The notes under the pieces were generated by a model. It worked only from the letters and a program-made list of their open reading frames with translations. It did no database searches and was not told where the DNA came from. A stretch of DNA of 39,109 bases, taken from assembly GCA_025996865.1 (NCBI GenBank), contig BNTV01000037.1, positions 1-39,109 of the forward strand, read 5' to 3'. This document shows positions 1 to 6,848 of this stretch, piece after piece. Source of the stretch: Bacteroidia bacterium (GTDB lineage Bacteria > Bacteroidota > Bacteroidia > Bacteroidales > Azobacteroidaceae). The position numbers were made by a program, and so were the translations under genes. The stretch's first letter is position 1, and each line of letters opens with the position of its first letter.

Positions 1-1313
1 AATTGTACGGGATTTACTTCGCGCGGCAGGCCATAGTCAAACAAGACCGGTGTTTTTTGGTGGAAGGTTACACCGATGTGATTTCCATGCACCAGGCAGG
101 AATTGAAAATGTGGCGGCTTCTTCTGGAACCGCTCTGACACAGGGGCAAATCCGCATGATTCACCGGCTTACCAGCAATGTGACGGTGCTTTACGACGGC
201 GATTCGGCGGGCATCAAAGCAGCCATCCGCGGAATTGATTTGTTGCTGGAAGCCGGACTGAACATCAAGATTGTGCTGCTGCCCGAAGGAGAAGACCCCG
301 ATTCTTTTGCCCGCAAACAAAATGCGACGGCTTTCAATGAATTTATCAAGGAAAATGAAGTCGATTTCGTGCGTTTCAAAGCCAATCTGTTGATTCAGGA
401 AGCGGGAAACGATCCCGTCAAAAAAGCAAAAATGATCACGGAAATCGTTGATACCATTGCGCTTATCCCCGAAGAAATCGTGCGTTTGTTATATGTGAAA
501 GAATGTAGCCTGATTTCGGGCGTTGATGAAGGAACGTTGGTACGCGCCATCGCGAAAAAACGGCAGGAAAATTCTCTTCAAAAGAAAAAAACGACAAATC
601 CCAACGCTCCCACCCTATCGACTAAGGAAGCCGCAGGCGACCGCACGGAGATACCTTACATCCCAAGTGAGGCGGAAATGCCGCCGGAACTGGAAGACTA
701 TTCCGGATTTCAGCTTATAAAACATTCTTCTTTAGATGATTACGAAAGCACTATTCTCCGGTACATTATCCGGTACGGGGAAATTGATATGGCTAATATC
801 ACAGAAGAAGAAACCGAAAATGTTCCGAAAAGCGAAACGAAAAAAGAATTGCCTCTTTGTGTGATTGAATACATCATGGAGGAACTGAAACAGGATGATT
901 TGAAATTTTCCAATCCGCTCTATCAGCAGATTATGGAAGAAGCTTTTGCGCGATATAAAAATCCGGATTTCCATGCGGAGAATTATTTCAGTAACCATGT
1001 CGATCCGAATATCAGCAAATTGGCGGTTGATCTTTCGACCGACAAATACATCGTCAGCAAAATACATTCGCGCTACAAGCAAATTCCCAAGGAAGAAAAA
1101 AAACTATTCGACCTTGTTCCTTATGTAGTAATCAATTACAAAAACGCTCTTTTGCAAAACCGCATGGATGAAATTAACGCCTCTATCCGGGAAGCCGAAC
1201 GCAACGGTGACATCGAACAAGTAGTCGAAAGGATGAAAGAATTGTCGGTTTACACGCAAAAGAAAAAAATGATTGCGCCGCTTTTACGGGAACGGATTAT
1301 AACTAAAATGTAG
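1..1313 (+). CDS. dnaG: DNA primase DnaG, 3' part (5' end outside window)
   Basis: DnaG synthesises RNA primers for the replication fork. The reading frame is open from the left edge, so the N-terminal zinc-binding domain and the start of the catalytic core are missing. The visible part begins inside the TOPRIM domain: EGYTD (about residues 21-25 of the visible part) and YDGDSAG (about 63-69) supply the metal-binding acidic residues. A helical region and a C-terminal domain, which normally contacts the replicative helicase DnaB, follow up to the TAG stop. A Lys/Thr/Pro-rich linker around visible residues 190-215 separates core and C-terminus. The gene ends 22 bp before the next + strand gene. 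The family call is secure; the symbol follows from the TOPRIM motifs and architecture. Confidence 0.95.
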   Translation, partial: LYGIYFARQAIVKQDRCFLVEGYTDVISMHQAGIENVAASSGTALTQGQIRMIHRLTSNVTVLYDGDSAGIKAAIRGIDLLLEAGLNIKIVLLPEGEDPDSFARKQNATAFNEFIKENEVDFVRFKANLLIQEAGNDPVKKAKMITEIVDTIALIPEEIVRLLYVKECSLISGVDEGTLVRAIAKKRQENSLQKKKTTNPNAPTLSTKEAAGDRTEIPYIPSEAEMPPELEDYSGFQLIKHSSLDDYESTILRYIIRYGEIDMANITEEETENVPKSETKKELPLCVIEYIMEELKQDDLKFSNPLYQQIMEEAFARYKNPDFHAENYFSNHVDPNISKLAVDLSTDKYIVSKIHSRYKQIPKEEKKLFDLVPYVVINYKNALLQNRMDEINASIREAERNGDIEQVVERMKELSVYTQKKKMIAPLLRERIITKM

Positions 1314-1335
1314 ATTATATGGCTATTAAAGAAAC

Positions 1336-2421
1336 ATGACATCCTACGAACTAAACAAAATATTATCTCACGGTGAAGATTTACACAATGAGTTCAAACA
1401 AGCCGTTGAAAAAGTTCCTCCGAGCTTTTACGATACTGTTGTTTCGTTTTTGAATCGGGAGGGTGGAACAATTGTTTTGGGTGCTGACGACGATGGCAAT
1501 ATTGTAGGTATCAACAAAAACGCCGTTGAACAGATGAAGAAAGATATTATTACAACCCTGAATAATAAGAACGTAATCAATCCACCGGTTAATTTTCCTA
1601 TTTATCCATTGATTGAAAATGGAAATACGGTGTTGTGCATTAAAATTCCGGTTAGTTCACAAATCCACTCTCATGCAGGTATTATCTTTGATCGCGAAAA
1701 CGATAGCGACATTCGCATTGAAGACAATGCTCGTATTTCGGATCTCTATTTTCGTAAACGCAGCCATTTTACTGAAAACGAAATATATCCTTATTTGGAT
1801 GAAACGGATTTGGATGAAAAATTGTTTGACAAAGCACGTGCTTTTATTCGTTCTGTGTTTAAAGAAGACGATTTATTTCGTACCAAAATTCCGCTTGTCA
1901 GTGCGGTTTTGGGTAAAGAAAAAGCAGAGGTTTTCATGGAATTAGTCGGTTTAGATAAATCCCGCTTGAATAACGAAACCATCTTTGCTATCGAATCGTT
2001 GGAACTCGCTCCCGAATATACCGAAATAGAAGATTTAGATGAGCTATTTTTAAAAAAGGGGGTAAGTTGGGGTGGAGAAGGGAGTAAGTTAAAAAAACTT
2101 AGATTACTAATTAACAATAAGTTGCAGATTGATGATTTTAAAAAGGGGTGGAGTTGGTCTCAAAAAGGGGTGGAGTTGTTTGATAAGAGAACAATGACAA
2201 TATTTAAAATTTTACTTTTCTGTCTGAGTGCCCAAACTATAGATAATATTCAATTTATTCTTAATTTCAATACTCGAAATAAGTTAAGAGAATTATACTT
2301 AAATCCCGTGCGTGACGAAGAATTATTAGAATATACCATTAAGGACAAACCCAATTCCCCGCGCCAACGTTATATCACGACCGAAAAAGGCAGACGATTT
2401 TTAGGAGGATTTGAAGATTGA
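1336..2421 (+). CDS. AlbA_2 / Schlafen-like domain protein with atypical C-terminal half
   Basis: The first ~140 residues match the AlbA_2 (Schlafen AlbA, formerly AAA_4) domain: an E-x-K-like start (NEFKQAV, about 19-25), then SFLNREGGTIVLGADDDGNI (about 38-57), and a Phe/Arg segment near 150 (DLYFRKRSHF). Relatives are putative transcriptional or nucleic-acid-associated proteins and are usually near 450-550 residues, with an ATPase-like domain and a C-terminal winged helix. This one is 361 residues. The middle is short, and the end (RQRYITTEKGRRFL) resembles the final winged-helix turn. The linker at 2050-2180 contains GGGGTGGAG-type repeats, including a 17-bp exact direct repeat out of frame with itself. 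The gene looks more AT-rich than its neighbours, as a transferred gene might. Function is unknown. Confidence 0.75.
   Translation: MTSYELNKILSHGEDLHNEFKQAVEKVPPSFYDTVVSFLNREGGTIVLGADDDGNIVGINKNAVEQMKKDIITTLNNKNVINPPVNFPIYPLIENGNTVLCIKIPVSSQIHSHAGIIFDRENDSDIRIEDNARISDLYFRKRSHFTENEIYPYLDETDLDEKLFDKARAFIRSVFKEDDLFRTKIPLVSAVLGKEKAEVFMELVGLDKSRLNNETIFAIESLELAPEYTEIEDLDELFLKKGVSWGGEGSKLKKLRLLINNKLQIDDFKKGWSWSQKGVELFDKRTMTIFKILLFCLSAQTIDNIQFILNFNTRNKLRELYLNPVRDEELLEYTIKDKPNSPRQRYITTEKGRRFLGGFED
2140..2178 (+). repeat. 17-bp direct repeat, 22-bp period, inside the AlbA_2 gene
   Basis: AAAAAGGGGTGGAGTTG occurs at 2140-2156 and again at 2162-2178. A related G-rich stretch lies at about 2050-2085. The 22-bp period is not a multiple of three, so the copies are read in different frames (as KGWSW and KGVEL). 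Confidence 0.85.
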
Positions 2422-2452
2422 AAGTTAAACAATGCATATATATAGTTAGATT

Positions 2453-3238
2453 ATGACAGACTTATCAGAAAAAAAGAAATACAAATTAGGCTTGGCGCTG
2501 AGCGGAGGAGGAGCCAGAGGTTTTGCGCATCCCGGCGCCCTGAAAGCCATTGAAGACTTCGGCTTGAAACCCGAAATTATTTCCGGTACAAGTGCGGGCG
2601 CTTTGGCCGGCGTATTATATGCCGACGGATATGCACCCGAAGAAATTATCAAACTGTTTGTCGGAAAGGATTTCCGGGAATTTGTCAACATCCAGATGCC
2701 GGTGGCCGCTATTTTCGGCACTGCCGGGTTCAAACGTTTTCTGAAAAAATATTTGCATGTCAAAAATTTTGAAGACTTGCCGATTCCGGTAAAAGTCGTT
2801 GCGACCAATCTGGACGAAGGAAAAAGCGCAGTCTTCGATAAAGGGCCAATTATTGACGCCGTAGTCGCATCATGCAGCATTCCCATTGTATTCAATCCGG
2901 TGGTTATCGACGGCGTCAATTATGTGGATGGAGGAATTTTCAAAAATTTTCCGGTATCCACCATTCGCAGTTTATGCGATAATATAATAGGAATCAACGT
3001 GAGTCCGCTCGTTCCCAAAAAGTACAACAAAACGATCATGCAGATTGCCGAACGTTCCTATCATTATATGTCGCGGACAAATACTTTATTGGACAGGACT
3101 TTATGCGACGTTCTTGTGGAAATAACAGATTTGGCCTATTTTAAGACTTTCGACTTGATTAATTCCGAAAAGACTTTTAAAATAGGTTATGGGCATTGTC
3201 AAAAGGCGTTGATGGCATTTCTACCCCCAACTCCCTGA
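2453..3238 (+). CDS. Patatin-like phospholipase family protein (RssA type)
   Basis: A predicted serine acyl hydrolase of the bacterial patatin family, 261 residues, probably acting on membrane lipids. The oxyanion motif GGGARG is at 18-23, the nucleophile motif GTSAG at 45-49 (Ser47), and the DGG motif at 159-161 (Asp159), so the Ser-Asp dyad is intact. There is no signal peptide, so it is cytoplasmic or peripheral. The last residues (FLPPTP) and the TGA stop lie inside a C/G-rich dispersed repeat that begins at 3224, so the native C-terminus may have been replaced or extended. The next gene starts 95 bp downstream, beyond that repeat. The lipid substrate cannot be told from sequence. Confidence 0.9.
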   Translation: MTDLSEKKKYKLGLALSGGGARGFAHPGALKAIEDFGLKPEIISGTSAGALAGVLYADGYAPEEIIKLFVGKDFREFVNIQMPVAAIFGTAGFKRFLKKYLHVKNFEDLPIPVKVVATNLDEGKSAVFDKGPIIDAVVASCSIPIVFNPVVIDGVNYVDGGIFKNFPVSTIRSLCDNIIGINVSPLVPKKYNKTIMQIAERSYHYMSRTNTLLDRTLCDVLVEITDLAYFKTFDLINSEKTFKIGYGHCQKALMAFLPPTP

Positions 3239-3306
3239 AGGGGGCTTTGCCGCAGTACAATAAACAAATTTACTGCGTTAACTCCCCCTTTAGGGGGCAG
3301 GGGGGC
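3224..3306. repeat. C/G-rich dispersed palindromic repeat, copy 1
   Basis: The left arm is 3224-3248 (cccccaactccc then tgaagggggcttt). It continues to CGCAGTA at 3251-3257, which pairs with TACTGCG at 3271-3277, and the right part 3281-3306 is C/G-rich and imperfectly complementary to the left arm. The left arm matches the arms of the repeat at 36660-36741 at 23/25 and 24/25 positions. The copy overlaps the patatin stop codon and could also act as a terminator-like hairpin between patatin and the amylase. Confidence 0.75.
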
Positions 3307-3333
3307 AAACTTAAATAAACATACTGTATTAAT

Positions 3334-5058
3334 ATGAGCAAAATTATAATTTATCAAATACTTCCGAAACTGTTCGGAAACAAGAAAACAGCCAATATTC
3401 CCCATGGAACACTGGAAGAAAACGGCACAGGAAAAATGTCGGCCTTTACACCCAAGGTTTTGAAAGAAATCCGCAAAATGGGATTCACCCATATCTGGTA
3501 CACCGGTTTGTTGGAACATGCCACTCAAACCGGCTATCCCGAATACGGCATCCGGAAAAATCATCCGGCAATCGTGAAAGGCAAAGCCGGTTCGCCTTAT
3601 GCTATCCGCGACTATTACGATATTGATCCTGATTTGGCAGACAGCATTCCCAACCGCATGCCGGAATTTGAAACTTTGGTTGAAAGAACGCATCAAGCTG
3701 ATTTAAAGGTAATTATTGATTTCGTCCCCAATCATGTGGCACGCCAGTATTACTCGGACGCCAAGCCCGGTAAAACAGTTGATTTGGGTGCAAACGACGA
3801 CATCCAAACAACTTTTTCCCCGGGCAATAATTTCTATTATATCCCCGGACAGGTTTTTGCACCTTCTTTTGATTTGGAAGCCGGAGGAAAAGCCTATCAC
3901 GAATTTCCGGCAAAAGTCACCGGAAACGATTGTTTTTCCGCGCATCCTGATAAAAACGACTGGTATGAAACGGTTAAACTGAATTACGGGATAGATTACA
4001 TGAACAATCACCAAACTCACTTCGACCTGATTCCCGATACTTGGTACAAAATGCGTGATATCCTGCTGTTTTGGGCATCCAAAAACATCGACGGATTCCG
4101 TTGCGACATGGCGGAAATGGTTCCCGTGGAATTTTGGGGTTGGGCGATTCCTTTGGTCAAACAAGCATATCCGGCCGTTCAATTCATCGCCGAAATTTAC
4201 AATCCCGGTCAATACCATCATTATTTATGGAATGGAAAATTCGATTATCTCTATGATAAAGTGGGATTGTATGATACTTTGCGCAACATCGTGTGTGGCA
4301 AACAGCCTGCCCTGGCGATTACCGGGTGTTGGCAATCTGTCGGGGATATTCAGGACCGGATGTTGTATTTTCTTGAAAACCATGACGAACAACGGATTGC
4401 TTCGACATTTTTCGCCGGCGATCCGCAGAAAGCGCTTCCGGCTTTGGTCGTCTTGGCCGCGATGCACAAAAACCCGGTGATGATTTACTCCGGCCAGGAA
4501 TTGGGCGAGAAAGGTATGGAAGCGGAAGGTTTCAGCGGCTTGGACGGGCGCACTACGATTTTTGATTATTGGAGCGTCGAATCTTTACGTAACTGGTACA
4601 ACAATGGAAAAATCAACACCGCCCTCTTGACGGACGAACAGAAAGCTTTGCGCGATTTCTACATTCAACTGTTGACTTTATGCAATTCTTCCGAAGCCAT
4701 TCGTGAAGGAAAATTCTTCGATTTGATGTACGCAAATCCGCACAGCCATTTTTTCAATCCCGACAAACAATACGCCTTTATGCGGCACGCCGGAAACGAG
4801 TTGTTGCTGATTATCGCTAATTTTGACGAATCGGAGGTGGACGTTGAGGTTTTTCTACCGGCTGCCGTTTTTGATTATTTTGGAATCGACGAGACTAAAA
4901 TCGTTTCGGCAAAAGAGCTTTTGTCGGGGAAAGAAATGCCGGCTAAGATTGAAGGGGATTCGCGGTATTCTGTTCATTTAATGAAAACGGGCGCTTGCGT
5001 TGTAATGTTTTCCGGTTTGCTTCACCATTGCGAGGACGAAGCCCGAAGCAATCCATGA
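3334..5058 (+). CDS. GH13 alpha-amylase family glycoside hydrolase
   Basis: A 574-residue retaining glycosidase of the alpha-amylase clan. The conserved regions are all present: DFVPNH at 129-134, GFRCDMAE at 254-261 (nucleophile Asp258), FIAEIYNP at 284-291 (acid/base Glu287), and LENHDEQR at 347-354 (stabiliser Asp351). A beta-rich C-terminal domain follows from about residue 470. No signal peptide is visible, so action on intracellular alpha-glucans or oligosaccharides is likely. The ATG at 3334 gives the full N-terminal beta strand (IIIYQILPKLF), as expected of the family. The exact specificity is not readable. It is preceded by a repeat and followed by a promoter for the next gene. Confidence 0.92.
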   Translation: MSKIIIYQILPKLFGNKKTANIPHGTLEENGTGKMSAFTPKVLKEIRKMGFTHIWYTGLLEHATQTGYPEYGIRKNHPAIVKGKAGSPYAIRDYYDIDPDLADSIPNRMPEFETLVERTHQADLKVIIDFVPNHVARQYYSDAKPGKTVDLGANDDIQTTFSPGNNFYYIPGQVFAPSFDLEAGGKAYHEFPAKVTGNDCFSAHPDKNDWYETVKLNYGIDYMNNHQTHFDLIPDTWYKMRDILLFWASKNIDGFRCDMAEMVPVEFWGWAIPLVKQAYPAVQFIAEIYNPGQYHHYLWNGKFDYLYDKVGLYDTLRNIVCGKQPALAITGCWQSVGDIQDRMLYFLENHDEQRIASTFFAGDPQKALPALVVLAAMHKNPVMIYSGQELGEKGMEAEGFSGLDGRTTIFDYWSVESLRNWYNNGKINTALLTDEQKALRDFYIQLLTLCNSSEAIREGKFFDLMYANPHSHFFNPDKQYAFMRHAGNELLLIIANFDESEVDVEVFLPAAVFDYFGIDETKIVSAKELLSGKEMPAKIEGDSRYSVHLMKTGACVVMFSGLLHHCEDEARSNP

Positions 5059-5098
5059 AAATTTTCATTTACTTATACATTATGAAAAAAATTTCACG

Positions 5099-5106
5099 TA
5101 CCTTTG
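5099..5106 (+). promoter_or_regulatory. Bacteroidetes-type -7 promoter element
   Basis: TACCTTTG fits the Bacteroidetes -7 consensus TAnnTTTG and sits about 40 bp ahead of the start at 5148 in an AT-rich gap. No clear -33 element is seen. It probably serves the small membrane protein and perhaps prs. Confidence 0.55.
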
Positions 5107-5147
5107 TAGCACACAAATAAAACTGTATTCTAAAATTTTAATTTTTA

Positions 5148-5717
5148 ATGATGGATAAAATAGAAATTTTTTGTGCATTGATCGGCGCGATTGCAGTCAT
5201 ATTAGGCGGTGTTTGGTTTATTATAAAACAAGCATTCAAATCGGGTATAAACGCTCATAGATTTGAAGAAGTTGAAAAAAAAACATCCCAATTACCGTGT
5301 TCTGTACATGGCGAAGATATATTAACAATTAAATCCCTATTGATACAAAAATATCCAAGTTCTGCCAATATATTTTCAATTAAAGCAAGTCCAAGAGCGC
5401 TTAACGAATTAGGTATTAAAATGTTCAACGATATAGACGGAAACAAATTTTTGAAAGACAACAAAGAAAATTTGTTTAAATTCATAACCGAAAGCAAGCC
5501 GTTGGCCGAATTGGACATAGAGCAAGCAGCAAATGCCGCTTGCCTGTTGCTTGTTTCAACACCGGCATTTAATAAACTTAAAGATTTTGTTTACAATGCG
5601 CCGTCTATTGATGTGGAGAATGGAGAAAAATACAACATCGATTTAAACGACATCTGTTTTGTACTAAGTATTCCACTTCGTGATATGTACTTGAACGAAA
5701 TAGGACTCAAAAAATAA
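5148..5717 (+). CDS. Membrane-anchored protein of unknown function
   Basis: 189 residues and not recognised. An N-terminal hydrophobic segment (about residues 6-28, IFCALIGAIAVILGGVWFII) is followed by basic residues, which suggests a single-pass anchor with a cytoplasmic C-terminal domain. The rest is helical and charged, with one CSVHG motif near residue 51. Two ATG codons lie in tandem at 5148 and 5151, and either could be the start. A -7 type promoter lies upstream, and prs begins 14 bp downstream, so the two may be co-transcribed. The gene looks AT-rich relative to prs, as a recent arrival might. Confidence 0.6.
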   Translation: MMDKIEIFCALIGAIAVILGGVWFIIKQAFKSGINAHRFEEVEKKTSQLPCSVHGEDILTIKSLLIQKYPSSANIFSIKASPRALNELGIKMFNDIDGNKFLKDNKENLFKFITESKPLAELDIEQAANAACLLLVSTPAFNKLKDFVYNAPSIDVENGEKYNIDLNDICFVLSIPLRDMYLNEIGLKK

Positions 5718-5731
5718 TATCTAAATTTCAT

Positions 5732-6661
5732 ATGGTTTCGTACAAAGTCTTTTCGGGTTCAAATTCCCGCTATTTAGCTGAAAAAATCTGCAACAGTCTG
5801 CAATGTCCGCTTGGAAAAATGAAGATTCAGTATTTCGCAGACGGAGAATTTTCCGTCGCTTACGAAGAATCCATCCGGGGTTCGAATGTTTTTCTGATTC
5901 AATCGACATTCCCCAATTCCGACAATTTAATGGAACTTTTGTTGATGATTGACGCTGCCAAACGCGCTTCGGCCAAATCCATCATCGCGGTAATTCCTTA
6001 TTTCGGATGGGCGCGGCAAGACCGGAAAGACAATCCCCGCGTAGCTATCGGGGCGAAATTAGTAGCCGATTTATTGAGAGCAGCAGGAATTAATCGACTG
6101 ATAACTATGGATTTACACGCAGATCAAATTCAAGGATTTTTTGACGTACCGGTCGATCACCTCTACGCATCCACTGTTTTCCTTGATGAAATCAAAAGTT
6201 TGAACTTGGAGAATTTAGTGATTGCCACACCCGACGTTGGAGGAACCAAAAGAGCCAATACGTATGCCAAACACCTGAATGTCCCGATGGTGATCTGTTA
6301 CAAATTACGCAAAAAAGCCAATGAAATCTCCGAAATGAAAATTATCGGTGATGTAAAAGATATGGATGTTATTTTGGTAGATGACATTGTAGATACGGCA
6401 GGGACTATCACTAAAGCTGCCGAATTGATGATGGAAGGAGGCGCCAAATCCGTGCGTGCGATTGCATCACATGCCGTCATGTCTGATCCGGCTTCCATGC
6501 GAATCGACCAATCGACGCTTTCCGAAATTATTTTTACCGACAGCATTCCTTATTCTAAAAAAAGTCAGAAAGTGAAAATCGTGTCGATTGCCGATATGTT
6601 TGCAACAGCCATCAACCGTGTTTGTAATAACGAATCTATCAGTTCGTTATATGTGATATGA
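5732..6661 (+). CDS. prs: Ribose-phosphate pyrophosphokinase (PRPP synthetase)
   Basis: Makes PRPP from ribose 5-phosphate and ATP for nucleotide, histidine and tryptophan synthesis in the cytoplasm. The 309 residues match the usual length. Signatures: the ATP-binding flexible-loop region FGWARQDRKDNPR at 91-103, the MDLHADQIQGFF segment at 126-137, and the PRPP-binding loop VDDIVDTAGT at 216-225. The ATG at 5732 gives the expected early SGSNSRYLAEKI segment. It precedes nrdJ, another nucleotide-metabolism gene, by 187 bp. Confidence 0.96.
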   Translation: MVSYKVFSGSNSRYLAEKICNSLQCPLGKMKIQYFADGEFSVAYEESIRGSNVFLIQSTFPNSDNLMELLLMIDAAKRASAKSIIAVIPYFGWARQDRKDNPRVAIGAKLVADLLRAAGINRLITMDLHADQIQGFFDVPVDHLYASTVFLDEIKSLNLENLVIATPDVGGTKRANTYAKHLNVPMVICYKLRKKANEISEMKIIGDVKDMDVILVDDIVDTAGTITKAAELMMEGGAKSVRAIASHAVMSDPASMRIDQSTLSEIIFTDSIPYSKKSQKVKIVSIADMFATAINRVCNNESISSLYVI

Positions 6662-6679
6662 AAAATTTCCATTTCGGAA

Positions 6680-6730
6680 AACTATTTAGCCTGCCAAAAA
6701 TTTTATTTAACTATTTACCAACTATTTAGC
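6680..6730 (+). promoter_or_regulatory. Three AACTATTTA(G/C)C direct repeats upstream of nrdJ
   Basis: AACTATTTAGC occurs at 6680-6690, AACTATTTACC at 6709-6719 and AACTATTTAGC at 6720-6730. The last two are directly abutting. They sit in the 187-bp prs-nrdJ gap, 55-105 bp ahead of a -7 type element, where an operator would be expected. They do not fit the NrdR box I know. A regulatory role is inference. Confidence 0.5.
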
Positions 6731-6784
6731 AAAAAAAGTTGAAAACTTTTCATAAAAAATTGACGAAAAAAGAAAAATTATTTT

Positions 6785-6792
6785 TATTTTTG
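6785..6792 (+). promoter_or_regulatory. Candidate -7 promoter element for nrdJ
   Basis: TATTTTTG matches TAnnTTTG. A TTG at 6760-6762 is a weak -33 candidate, with spacing of about 22 bp. The predicted leader to the ATG at 6849 is about 50 nt. The surrounding sequence is A/T-rich, so a chance match is possible. Confidence 0.4.
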
Positions 6793-6848
6793 AAGTCTAA
6801 ACTGAGATAAGAAAATGATAATTTTCATCATCAGTACTTACGTTATAA

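Noticed and set aside
5148..5717. Toxin or phage superinfection-exclusion protein
   Set aside because: Only an N-terminal membrane segment is seen; no motif or partner gene supports such a role.
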